Shown one piece after another: positions 44,697-52,833 of a DNA stretch of 64,000 nucleotides. Location: contig JAJPJA010000103.1 of the NCBI GenBank assembly GCA_021324455.1, positions 1-64,000 on the forward strand, written 5' to 3'. How positions within the stretch are numbered: the first letter of the stretch is position 1; the number at the start of each line of letters is the position of its first letter. The notes beneath the pieces were generated by a model, which saw only the letters and a list, made by a program, of their open reading frames with translations, did not search any database and was not told the origin of the DNA. The DNA is from Pseudomonadota bacterium. Its GTDB lineage: Bacteria > Desulfobacterota > Binatia > Binatales > Binataceae. Made by a program: the position numbers and the translations under genes.

Positions 44697-44726
44697 AGAA
44701 TACGACGAGCGTCGTAGAACGGTCAA
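44697..44726 (-). promoter_or_regulatory. Promoter with embedded BlaI-type operator for the efflux operon
   Basis: On the minus strand TTGACC (-35, plus 44721-44726) and TATTCT (-10, plus 44697-44702) are separated by 18 bp. Within that spacer and touching the -10 lies TACGACG-AG-CGTCGTA (plus 44701-44716), a perfect 16-bp palindrome of the TAC...GTA form that BlaI and MecI family repressors bind. A bound repressor would block RNA polymerase. It sits 22 bp before the blaI ATG, so blaI likely represses its own operon. Confidence 0.7.
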
Positions 44727-44802
44727 GATATCGGAGGTGCCGGCGTCGGCAGGAACCGCCGCCAAACGCATCGGCCGGCGATTATGGTTGGGGGGCCGTT
44801 GC

Positions 44803-45561
44803 TCAACCCGGCGGACTGGCGCTGTCGCTGGGTTCAAGTGCCACGCAATCGGCGATTTCGTAGCGCAGCCTGCGTTTTTTCATCCAGCGCACGGCGAGCA
44901 GGTCCTGCAGGAAGACCAGGCGATTCCACAAACCGTAGTGGCTTTTGCCGGCGTGGCGCGGCTGATTGACTACCGGGATCTCGCCGACGCGGTAGCCTTC
45001 CATCTTGATCAGGGTCGGCATGAAACGATGCATCCCGGTAAACGGTGCGATATTCGCCGCGCATTCGCGGCGAAACGCCCGAAAGGTGCATCCGGAGTCG
45101 CTGGTCTGGTCGCCGCTCAGCCAGTTGCGCACCCAGTTGCCGACCCGCGAGGTGATTACGCGCAGGATGTTGTCGCCGCGCGCGCGCGTCTGGACCCGGC
45201 TGCCGCACACGCAATCGTAGCGCTCCAGCCCCTGTACGAAGCGCGGAATCTCATTGGGATCGTTCTGCAGGTCGGCGTCCATGGTGATCACGAATTCGCC
45301 GCGCGCCGATCGGATACCGGCCCATACCGCCGCCGATTCGCCGCAGTTGAAGGCGAAACGCTGCACGCGCAGCCGCGGGTCCGCGCGCGCCATCTGCTCC
45401 AGCAAACGCCATGATCCGTCGGTGCTGCAATCGTCCGTCACCACGATTTCGTATGAGAGCTTGAGCGGCGCCATCGCCGCGTGGATGCGCTCCAGGAGCA
45501 GGCGCAGATTGCCTTCTTCGTTGAAGCAGGGAATGACGATGCTGAAGCGTGGAGTAGTCAA
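44803..45561 (-). CDS. Glycosyltransferase family 2 (polyprenyl-phosphate sugar transferase-like)
   Basis: GT-A glycosyltransferase of 252 residues. SIVIPCFNEEGNLRLLLERI begins the fold; TDDCSTDGSW binds UDP or GDP, and MDADLQNDPNEIP holds the DxD-type metal site. RVGNWVRNWLSGDQTSDSGC resembles dolichol/undecaprenyl-phosphate mannosyl- or glucosyltransferases. It lacks the C-terminal membrane pair. I use TTG 45561, overlapping the aminotransferase stop as TTGA; the ORF track starts from another TTG at 45588. With the two upstream genes it forms a cassette that makes and attaches a modified amino sugar (inference). Confidence 0.82.
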   Translation of the reverse strand: MTTPRFSIVIPCFNEEGNLRLLLERIHAAMAPLKLSYEIVVTDDCSTDGSWRLLEQMARADPRLRVQRFAFNCGESAAVWAGIRSARGEFVITMDADLQNDPNEIPRFVQGLERYDCVCGSRVQTRARGDNILRVITSRVGNWVRNWLSGDQTSDSGCTFRAFRRECAANIAPFTGMHRFMPTLIKMEGYRVGEIPVVNQPRHAGKSHYGLWNRLVFLQDLLAVRWMKKRRLRYEIADCVALEPSDSASPPG

Positions 45562-46646
45562 TTGGAACGGCTGAATTCGATAATGCAATCGCTGACGTAA
45601 TCCACTTCGTCCAGCCCGATCTGGCCGTGAATGGGCAGCGACAGGATTTCGCGCACGATCTGTTCGGTGCGCGGCAGCGCGGGGAGGCCGCGGTATTTCG
45701 CTGTAACCGCGGGCTGCAGATGATTGGGCACCGGATAATGGATTCCGGTCTCCACACCGCGCTGTTTGAGGAAGTGCGCCAACTCATCGCGGCGCGCACT
45801 GCGAATGACGAACATATGAAACACCGGTAAGGCCCATTCGCGTTGGCCCGGCAATTCCACCACACCATGCAGACGCGCGCGATAGCGCGCCGCCGCCGCG
45901 CGCCGGGCCGCGTTGAGCTGCTCCAGGCGGCGCAGGCCGACGCGTCCGGCGGCGGCCTGAATTTCGTTAAAGCGCAGATTGAAGCCCGCGACTTCATGCG
46001 TGTACTTGGTGCGCCGGCCGTGGTCGCGCAGCATCCGCACCCGCTCGGCGGCGGCGTCATCGTCGGTCAGAATACATCCGCCGTCGCCCAGCACGGTCAG
46101 ATTCTTGGACGGATAGAACGAAAACGCGGCGGCGGTTCCGATCGATCCCACCGGCCTGCCTTTGTACAGCGCGCCATGCGCCTGCGCGCAATCCTCGATT
46201 ACCCACAGGTTATGCCGCCGAGCGATTTCAACGATCCGATCAAGGTCCGCCGGATGCCCGTACAGATGGACCGGCAGGATGCCGACGGTGCGCGGAGTAA
46301 TCGCGGCTTCGATCAGATCCGGATCGATACAGAAGGTATCGTCGATATCGACGAAAGCCGGCCGCGCCCCGCAATGCAGCATCGGCTCGATCGAGGGAAA
46401 CGCCGTATGCGCGGGTACGATCACTTCGTCCTCCGCGCCCAGACCCATCGCCTGATGCAGCAGGAAGACGGCGGCGGTCCAGGACGAACTGAGGACGGCA
46501 TGCTTTCTGCCGGCGGCGCGGGCCAATTCGCGTTCGAACTGCTGGCATTGTGGACCCAGGATGAAACGTCCCGAATCCAGCACGTCGAGAATCGCCTGGC
46601 GGATTTCGCCGTCGATGAACGGCTTTGACAGCGGTACGCGGCGCAT
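45558..46646 (-). CDS. DegT/DnrJ/EryC1 PLP aminotransferase
   Basis: Sugar aminotransferase of the DegT family, 362 residues, which transfers an amino group to a keto-sugar nucleotide. The PLP-binding lysine is in FSFYPSKNLTVLGDGG near 187, the pyridine-pocket Asp and Gln in IEDCAQAHGA near 160, and SSSWTAAVFLL near 55 binds phosphate. Identical order and direction with a Gfo/Idh oxidoreductase four bases upstream and a GT2 downstream suggests synthesis of an amino-sugar for a surface glycan, comparable to WlbE with WlbA. The acceptor sugar is not known. Confidence 0.9.
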   Translation of the reverse strand: MRRVPLSKPFIDGEIRQAILDVLDSGRFILGPQCQQFERELARAAGRKHAVLSSSWTAAVFLLHQAMGLGAEDEVIVPAHTAFPSIEPMLHCGARPAFVDIDDTFCIDPDLIEAAITPRTVGILPVHLYGHPADLDRIVEIARRHNLWVIEDCAQAHGALYKGRPVGSIGTAAAFSFYPSKNLTVLGDGGCILTDDDAAAERVRMLRDHGRRTKYTHEVAGFNLRFNEIQAAAGRVGLRRLEQLNAARRAAAARYRARLHGVVELPGQREWALPVFHMFVIRSARRDELAHFLKQRGVETGIHYPVPNHLQPAVTAKYRGLPALPRTEQIVREILSLPIHGQIGLDEVDYVSDCIIEFSRSN

Positions 46647-46650
46647 CGGA

Positions 46651-47658
46651 CTATTTGCACGCCTGGTCGAGCTGCACCGGGCAGCGGCTGCGCGCCGACT
46701 CGAGCGCGGCTTCGATGATGCGCACCGCGTGATAACCCGCCATCGCGTCGGCCAGCGGCGGCTGGCGGGTTTCGACCGAATCCAAAAACGCGCGCCATTC
46801 GGTATGCAGCGGCTCTTCGGGTGAAAATTCCAGCTGATGCATCTCGCCTTCGAGCGCGTCGAAGCCGCCGCCGGGCCGCGCCTGGTGACGATTGCGGAAA
46901 GTACGGACCTTGTATTGCGCGACGTTGTAATCGCAAATCGCGCTCATCCGATCGCCGGCAACGATAACTTCGCGATACTTGCCCGGCAGATGGTACCCGG
47001 CCTCGACCCGGGCGGTGACGGCGGGACCGCCGCGCGCGGGCGGATACTCCATTACGATCAGCGCCTCGTCCTCCATGCCGCGGCCGAGGAAATCGCCGGT
47101 AATCGCGCTGACGCGCGCCGGGGTGCGGCCGAGGATGAAATTAAACAGGTCGGCGAAATGAATCGCGTCGGCGAACATGACGCCGGTATCGTTGCGCGGC
47201 CGTTTGAACCCGCTGAAACATCCGCGCAGGATGCGGACCTGACCGAATTCTCCGGCGCCGATCGCGTCGCGCATCCACTGCGTGGCGCGATCGAATCTGA
47301 AGATGTGGCCGACCTGCAGGATGCGCCGGCGGCGCTCAGCCAGTTCGACCAGTTGCAGCGCCTGGGCGGCCTTCAAGGTAATCGGCTTTTCGACGAACAC
47401 GTCCTTGCCGGCGTCGAGAAAACGCCGGCACAGTTCGAAATGCGTCTGCGCCGGAGTGGCGACCACGACCGCGTCCGCACTGCCGCCCAACGCCATCGGG
47501 TCGGTGGCCAGATGCGAGGGCGCAACCCCGGCCCTGCGCGCCGTCTCCAGCCGCTGCGCGGACACGTCGGCGACGAACAACTCCAATGGAAGCGAGCGGG
47601 CGACCCGCAGATGGTTGGAGCCCCACCGGCCCACGCCCAGTAACAGAACCTTAATCAC
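46651..47658 (-). CDS. Gfo/Idh/MocA family NAD(P)-dependent sugar oxidoreductase
   Basis: Sugar dehydrogenase of 335 residues. The Rossmann start VLLLGVGRWGSNHLRVA, the VVATPAQTHFEL strand near 68 and the catalytic lysine in FVEKPITLKAAQA near 95 mark the family. The C-terminal domain includes DTGVMFADAIHFADLFNF near 165 with the conserved His. It probably oxidises a sugar nucleotide at C3, which the aminotransferase next door then aminates. Start is GTG 47658; 153 bp separate it from the divergent thiolase gene. Confidence 0.85.
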   Translation of the reverse strand: MIKVLLLGVGRWGSNHLRVARSLPLELFVADVSAQRLETARRAGVAPSHLATDPMALGGSADAVVVATPAQTHFELCRRFLDAGKDVFVEKPITLKAAQALQLVELAERRRRILQVGHIFRFDRATQWMRDAIGAGEFGQVRILRGCFSGFKRPRNDTGVMFADAIHFADLFNFILGRTPARVSAITGDFLGRGMEDEALIVMEYPPARGGPAVTARVEAGYHLPGKYREVIVAGDRMSAICDYNVAQYKVRTFRNRHQARPGGGFDALEGEMHQLEFSPEEPLHTEWRAFLDSVETRQPPLADAMAGYHAVRIIEAALESARSRCPVQLDQACK

Positions 47659-47811
47659 GTACCGCCGTCCGGTTTGAAGTCTTCATTGACACCTTAGCGG
47701 TTTGCCCGCCGCGATGCATCGGCCCCGCCCGGCGATCAACTTCTGCATCAAATCTATGAGGACGATGAGGGATCGCGCTATAAGGCTGGAGCGAAGGAGT
47801 CAGGGCCAGCA

Positions 47812-49041
47812 ATGGGTGCATTGACCGACAAGTACTGTATCGTGGGGGTGGGTGAGACCCGCTTCATGAAAGCCTCCAACCGCACGCCGCTGTCGATGGC
47901 GTGCGAGGCGGTGAAGAAGGCGATGGACGACGCCGGGCTGACCGCGCGCGAGGTCGACGCGATCACCAGCTTTCAGATCGCAGACTCCACCGATGTCGCC
48001 AACGTGGCGCAGGCGCTCGGCATCCGCATAAACTACGGTTCGGTGGCCTACAGCGGCGGTTCGACGACCGAAGCGCTGACGGCGCACGCCATCGGACTGA
48101 TCGAAGGCGGCTACTGCAACACGGTCGCGATCTTTCGTTCGATGAACGGCCGCACGGGGCGGCGGATGGGCGGGCAGGCGCCGGGCGGGGTGGTGCCGCC
48201 CAGCCGCGCCGAGGGCGACGCGCAGTTCTACATGCCGTGGGGGTTTACCACGCCGGCGCAGCATTTCGCCCCCTCCGCGATGCGCTATCTGCATGACTTC
48301 GGCGCCAGCACCAAATCGTTCGCCGAAGTGGCGAGCGCGTTTCGCTACCACGCCGGACTCAATCCCAAGGCGCTGATGCGGGCGCCGATGACGATCGAGG
48401 ATCATCAGCGGTCGCGATGGGTGGCCAAGCCCTTCCGGCTGCTGGACTGCTGCCTTGAGACCGATGTGGCGTCGGCGTTCATCGTGACCTCGCGCGAACG
48501 CGCCTACGACCTGCGCCAGCCGCCGGTTTTCATCCTCGGCGGCAGCGCGCGCACCTATGCCGACAATCCCGCATGGAACCATTCGCGGCTGCGTCCTTAT
48601 CTGCAGGCCGGCAACTTCGCCCGTCAGCGCGTGTGGGGCATGTCAGGTATCCGGCCTGAAGATATCGACGTGCTGTCGATTTATGACGCGTTCACCTACA
48701 CCGTGATTCTACAGCTTGAGGCCTATGGCTTTTGCGCAATCGGCGAGGCCGCGGAATTCGTCAAAGGCGGGCGGCTGCGGATCGACCATGAACTGCCGAC
48801 CAATCTTTCCGGCGGGCATCTGTCGGAGGGCTATGCGCATGGCGTCGCGCTGGTCAATGAGGTGGTGCGCCAATTGCGCCATCGCGCGGACGATTCGTGT
48901 CCCGGATGGGCGGAGGGCAGGCATACGTACGATCGTCAGGCGGGATGCCGCCAGGTAAGGCGGGCGCGCTTCGGCGCCAGCCTGGGATGGGGCACGGAAA
49001 CGCGGGGCAGCTGCTTGATTTTGCGCAGCGCCTCGGCCTAG
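47812..49041 (+). CDS. Thiolase-fold lipid-transfer-like protein (Ltp/SCP-x type)
   Basis: Thiolase-superfamily protein of 409 residues of the lipid-transfer type. YCIVGVGETRFMKASNRTP begins the fold; the region where thiolases carry the catalytic Cys reads VAYSGGSTTEALTAHA, with no Cys, so it is not a normal thiolase. The C-terminal GASLGWGTETRGSCLILR matches the end of Ltp proteins. About 20 residues before it (near 363-385) look like an insertion. A DUF35 gene follows after 29 bp. Ltp2-DUF35 pairs are retro-aldolases in steroid side-chain degradation; similar function here is inference. The ATG has GGAG upstream. Confidence 0.82.
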   Translation: MGALTDKYCIVGVGETRFMKASNRTPLSMACEAVKKAMDDAGLTAREVDAITSFQIADSTDVANVAQALGIRINYGSVAYSGGSTTEALTAHAIGLIEGGYCNTVAIFRSMNGRTGRRMGGQAPGGVVPPSRAEGDAQFYMPWGFTTPAQHFAPSAMRYLHDFGASTKSFAEVASAFRYHAGLNPKALMRAPMTIEDHQRSRWVAKPFRLLDCCLETDVASAFIVTSRERAYDLRQPPVFILGGSARTYADNPAWNHSRLRPYLQAGNFARQRVWGMSGIRPEDIDVLSIYDAFTYTVILQLEAYGFCAIGEAAEFVKGGRLRIDHELPTNLSGGHLSEGYAHGVALVNEVVRQLRHRADDSCPGWAEGRHTYDRQAGCRQVRRARFGASLGWGTETRGSCLILRSASA

Positions 49042-49070
49042 TTATCGTCAGGGAAAGCGAGAGGTATGCA

Positions 49071-49541
49071 ATGCCCGGAGAAATCGACTACAGCAAGATC
49101 AACATCATCCCCGACCAGGACACCGCCGAATGGTGGGAGGGGACCAAACGGCACAAGTTTCTGGTCCGCCAATGCAAGCAATGCGGGCACAAGTGGTTTC
49201 CGCCTTTCCCGGCCTGCGCCAAATGCACCTCGATGGACCTGACCTGGTACGAAACCGCCGGCAAGGGGGTCATCCACAGCTATGTCGTAGTGACGCAGCC
49301 AATCCTGGCCGCGTTCGTCACCGCGGTGCCTTATGTCGTCGGCCTGATTGAACTTGACGACTGCCACGAAGCTGACGGCCGGCTGACCCGCGTCGCCGGG
49401 GTGATGAAGGACGACGAAGCCGAGGTGGCAATCGGATTGCCGGTTGAAGTGGTATTCGAGCCCACCGGCGATCCCAATTTCATCATGCCGCGATGGAAAA
49501 TCTGCGGAACGGCATCCAATACCTGGAAGTTTACCGAATAA
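49071..49541 (+). CDS. DUF35 OB-fold/zinc-ribbon acyl-CoA-associated protein
   Basis: DUF35 protein of 156 residues. An N-terminal zinc ribbon CKQCGHKWFPPFPACAKC (C-x2-C-x11-C-x2-C) is followed by an OB fold with GKGVIHSYVVVTQPI and YVVGLIELDD. Such proteins pair with thiolase-like partners and stabilise or complete their active site. ATG 49071 has GAGAGG upstream; the earlier ORF start would overlap the thiolase gene. It is 29 bp downstream of the thiolase-like gene, so the pair is almost certainly expressed together. Confidence 0.88.
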   Translation: MPGEIDYSKINIIPDQDTAEWWEGTKRHKFLVRQCKQCGHKWFPPFPACAKCTSMDLTWYETAGKGVIHSYVVVTQPILAAFVTAVPYVVGLIELDDCHEADGRLTRVAGVMKDDEAEVAIGLPVEVVFEPTGDPNFIMPRWKICGTASNTWKFTE

Positions 49542-49586
49542 CGGATCGGGCGGCGGAGCAATCCTGCCGCCTGCAACTCCTCCTCG

Positions 49587-49609
49587 GGCTCCGGCGCGCA
49601 TCCGGAGTC
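49587..49609 (+). terminator. Terminator-like hairpin after the DUF35 gene
   Basis: GGCTCCGG and CCGGAGTC pair over eight positions (one G-U) around a 7-nt loop, 45 bp after the DUF35 stop. No T-run. It could end the thiolase-DUF35 transcript. The following 70 bp hold nothing recognisable. Confidence 0.4.
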
Positions 49610-49679
49610 CATGGGTCGGCGACGGTCCTGCGGCGGTGGCAAGGGGATTGCTGGGGTTTGAGGGCAATCGCCGCTAAAG

Positions 49680-49961
49680 TTGGTCAGTAACTTGGTACCG
49701 TCTGCAATAGTCCCGCAGGTGGCGCGGCCGTCCAATCCCCGGCCCATCCAGCCGGTACGAACCGGCGAGCTTCTGATCGCGCTCGGCGTGATTGCGCTGA
49801 TGGCGCTGCTGATCAGTACCGGATACCTGCTGGGACGCATGCAGCAGCGGCGCAGCGCCCGCCGCCACATCAAGTCGCGCCAATTGAAAACGCGCATCGA
49901 TAGCCGCCAGCTTCAGCATCAGCGGCGCAACCTGCGGCTGGTTACACGCAAGCGGCGCTGA
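49680..49961 (+). CDS. Possible small single-pass membrane protein
   Basis: ORF of 93 codons with TTG start (or GTG at 49719). One clear membrane helix, GELLIALGVIALMALLISTGYLLG, is followed by a very basic tail (RRSARRHIKSRQL). No family recognised. It lies in a 612-bp stretch between the DUF35 gene and the permease, where nothing else coding is supported. The hydrophobic segment with basic tail is real, but the lack of a good start leaves existence uncertain. Confidence 0.35.
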   Translation: MVSNLVPSAIVPQVARPSNPRPIQPVRTGELLIALGVIALMALLISTGYLLGRMQQRRSARRHIKSRQLKTRIDSRQLQHQRRNLRLVTRKRR

Positions 49962-50153
49962 GCTGGATTCCGGCGTGACCGCGGCGCGCGATGGTGGCGG
50001 CGCCCACTGCCCAATTTAAAGGCATCTGCCCGCGAATTGACCGCCCCTATCCGGTCGCTCCTTTCATTGTGCAATGTTTGCGTCGGCACCGTTTTTGCCC
50101 TTCCCCGCTCGAACGCCGCGATTATTACGGCAGGCGTCAAAACGGAGGTTCTA

Positions 50154-51824
50154 ATGGCTGAAGAGCGACAACCAACAATGGTGCCGACCCTGGGTCTGAC
50201 CGGGGTCACGGTCAACGCGATGGCGCTGATCGCACCGGGAGCCTTCCTGTGGATCACATTCGTGCTGCAGGCGGGCTACGTGTTTCCGTCGGGCCTGGCG
50301 ATGTGGAGCGGTATCTTTGTCGCTCTGATGCTGGCCTACGCCACCGCGATTTCATACGCTGAATTGGCCAAGTTGTATCCCGGCGCCGGCAGTTCATACC
50401 TGTTCGCCGAGCAGGCGTTTTTGGGCAAGACCCACGCCTACCGTTTCGCGCGCATCGCCAAGTTCGTCATCGGCTGGGCCTCGCATCTGTACTACTGGGT
50501 GTATCCCGGAGTGATGGTGGCGACGATGGGCGTGATGGTGGGCTACATCGTGGGCAACGTTTTTCCCAACACGATCAATCCCGCCACGCCGGGCCCGGTT
50601 TTCATGGCCCTGGTCGCGATCGTCTTCTCCTACTTTGTCGCCTATATCGCGTTTCGCGGGGTCACCGGCTCGACGATGGTGAACATCGCGATCAACGGTA
50701 TCCAGATCGTGGCCCTGCTGTTCTTCTCCGCCCTGGCCATCGCCTACCGCCTGTCGCATCCGGCCGGATCCACCGGCCTGGCCCTGGACGCGTCGGGCAA
50801 CGTGATCAGCAGCGTATTGCATTACGGGATGAGCGGCGATACGCCGTCGCACGCCAGCGCCATCTCGGTCATCCTGCCGCATCGGTTCGACTGGGTGATG
50901 CTGCAGGCGACCATCGCGATCCTTCTGCTGGTCGGATTCGAGTCGGTCACGGCGCTGGGCGAAGAAGCCAAGAACCCCAAGAAGGACATTCCGCGCGGCG
51001 TGCTCCTGTCGCTGACCATCCAGGGGCTGATCTGCTACCTGATTGAATACTTCGCGGCCAACTACTTCATGAGCAGCGCCTATTCGCTGGCGGCGGCCAA
51101 AGGGTCGGCGGCTCCGATCGGCGACATGATGGTGCTGGTCGGCAATGCGCTGCTGGGCGGGCATGGCCAGGCCTTCATGCTGGTCGAGGCGTTCACCGTC
51201 TTTTTGGCGTTAATCGGGACCACGCTCAGTTGCATCAACACCGGCGCGCGCGTGACCTACGCGATGGGCCGCGACGAGGAGGTACCGGAGCATTTCGGTC
51301 TGCTGCACGGCGAAACCCTGACCCCGCATCGCGCGATCTGGGTTCTGGCCACGATCACCGCGGTGCTCGGCGCCTACGCCGCGATCTATTTCTTCGCCGG
51401 CGGCTCCGCGCCCGACGACAAGGCCATCGCTGCGCTCCCGCACAACATCTGGTACGCGGCCGGTATGAGTTCTAACGGGTACCTGTCCACACTGCCCAAC
51501 GGATTGCTGCTGGTGACCCTAATCTCCAACTTCGGCACCTTCATGCTCTACGGGCTGACCAACATCATCTGCATGGTGGCCTTTTACGAGCATCAGGAGT
51601 TCCACGGCTTCAAGCACATGGTGGTGCCGATCTTCGGCGCGATCGCGAACTTCGCCTGCATGGCCTTCTACATCATCGGACCGCTGGAAGGGATCGGCAG
51701 CGCGAAGGAACCGTTGATGGCGGTGGCGATCTCGATCATCTGGGGTGTTTACGGGGCGATATACTTCGTGCGCAACTCGCGCAAACGCGGAAAGGAGACG
51801 ATGGTTGTAGCGAAGACCGCCTGA
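50154..51824 (+). CDS. APC-superfamily amino acid/polyamine permease
   Basis: Secondary transporter of the APC superfamily, 556 residues, 12 or more predicted membrane helices. GLTGVTVNAMALIAPGAFLW near 13-32 is the broken first helix of the fold, FESVTALGEEAKNPKKDIPRGVLLSL near 262 is the typical segment before helix 7, and ARVTYAMGRDEEVPEHFG near 365 is diagnostic of the family. Hydrophilic end is short. ATG 50154 has CGGAGG upstream; the ORF extends further but without support. Substrate is not known, amino acid or polyamine most likely. Followed after 124 bp by the phosphatase gene. Confidence 0.87.
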   Translation: MAEERQPTMVPTLGLTGVTVNAMALIAPGAFLWITFVLQAGYVFPSGLAMWSGIFVALMLAYATAISYAELAKLYPGAGSSYLFAEQAFLGKTHAYRFARIAKFVIGWASHLYYWVYPGVMVATMGVMVGYIVGNVFPNTINPATPGPVFMALVAIVFSYFVAYIAFRGVTGSTMVNIAINGIQIVALLFFSALAIAYRLSHPAGSTGLALDASGNVISSVLHYGMSGDTPSHASAISVILPHRFDWVMLQATIAILLLVGFESVTALGEEAKNPKKDIPRGVLLSLTIQGLICYLIEYFAANYFMSSAYSLAAAKGSAAPIGDMMVLVGNALLGGHGQAFMLVEAFTVFLALIGTTLSCINTGARVTYAMGRDEEVPEHFGLLHGETLTPHRAIWVLATITAVLGAYAAIYFFAGGSAPDDKAIAALPHNIWYAAGMSSNGYLSTLPNGLLLVTLISNFGTFMLYGLTNIICMVAFYEHQEFHGFKHMVVPIFGAIANFACMAFYIIGPLEGIGSAKEPLMAVAISIIWGVYGAIYFVRNSRKRGKETMVVAKTA

Positions 51825-51948
51825 GTTGGCATAAACGTTAGTGAATCGAACGGGCGGACTGCGGCGTCGCCGCGGTCCGCCCCTTGCCACTTTCAGATGC
51901 GCCCCGCCGGCGGTGGTCGGAAGCGGTGGGCGAGTTGGATTTGATAAC

Positions 51949-52770
51949 GTGACCGCAAGCCCTGACCCTGGTGATTTCGAAATCGCCGCGCTCTCCGACA
52001 TTGGATGTTCGCGCTCCAACAACGAGGACTTCTGCGGCCATCTGATCGAGAGCCCGAGCGAAGTTGTGTTTGCGGTGGCCGACGGCGTCGGCGGCTATGA
52101 CGGCGGCGAGGTCGCCAGCCAGATGGCGGTCGAGGTCACCTTGTCGGCTTATCACGAAAGCGCGCCCTCGCTCGGCCCGGCCAAGCGGCTGTATCGCGCC
52201 GTTCAGCGCGCCAATATCGAAATCCATAACCGCTCGCTTACGGTGCCCGAATTGCGCCGCATGGCCACCACGCTAACCGCCGTGGCGGTGGCCGACGGCG
52301 CCCTGTATGCGGTTCATGTCGGCGATTGCCGCCTTTACCTGATCCGCGGCAGCCGTATTCAGCAGATGACCAAGGATCACACCGTGATCGGCGAGCGTGT
52401 GCGTCTGGGACTGATCAGCGAGAAGGAGGCGCGCAATCATCCCGAACGCTCGGCGCTCAGCCGCTGCCTGGGGCGGGAACTGATCGCGTCGCTCGACCGC
52501 CTGAGTATGCCGCTGCGATCGGGCGACCGCGTGATCGTGTGCACCGACGGCTTGCACGGCGTGCTGGAAGACGGCGACATCGATCAGCTGTCGCGCAATC
52601 TGAGCGCGCCGCAGGCCTGCCGCAGGCTGATCGACAGCGCCAATGAGCGCGGCGCCGCGGACAACGTCACCGCCGCCGTCCTGATCGCCCATAACGGCTC
52701 GACTACCGCCGACCTGCCGGGTCCGGGATGGCGCGAGCGGCTGCGGGGGCTGCTGCGGATGGGCCGTTGA
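51949..52770 (+). CDS. PP2C-family Ser/Thr protein phosphatase
   Basis: Metal-dependent PPM phosphatase of about 273 residues, Stp type. ALSDIGCSRSNNEDF (first metal Asp region), VADGVGGYDGGEVAS near 40, GDCRLYL near 125, VCTDGLHG near 203 and the closing ADNVTAAV near 245 are the PP2C motifs. The ORF begins at 51841 with GTG but its first 36 residues are arginine/proline-rich and unlike family members; the in-frame GTG at 51949 is my choice. It is followed by a Ser/Thr kinase gene after 63 bp and reverses its phosphorylation in most species. Confidence 0.88.
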   Translation: MTASPDPGDFEIAALSDIGCSRSNNEDFCGHLIESPSEVVFAVADGVGGYDGGEVASQMAVEVTLSAYHESAPSLGPAKRLYRAVQRANIEIHNRSLTVPELRRMATTLTAVAVADGALYAVHVGDCRLYLIRGSRIQQMTKDHTVIGERVRLGLISEKEARNHPERSALSRCLGRELIASLDRLSMPLRSGDRVIVCTDGLHGVLEDGDIDQLSRNLSAPQACRRLIDSANERGAADNVTAAVLIAHNGSTTADLPGPGWRERLRGLLRMGR

Positions 52771-52833
52771 CCGGTTTTGAGAACGGGTGATAACCTTCGC
52801 GCCCAAATCATGGCGTCGGCAGGCGGATAAACG

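Noticed and set aside
48880-48990. Suspected frameshift at the end of the thiolase-like gene
   Set aside because: The composition changes after LRHRADD, but the frame then recovers GASLGWGTETRGSCLIL, which fits the family end. An insertion is a better explanation.
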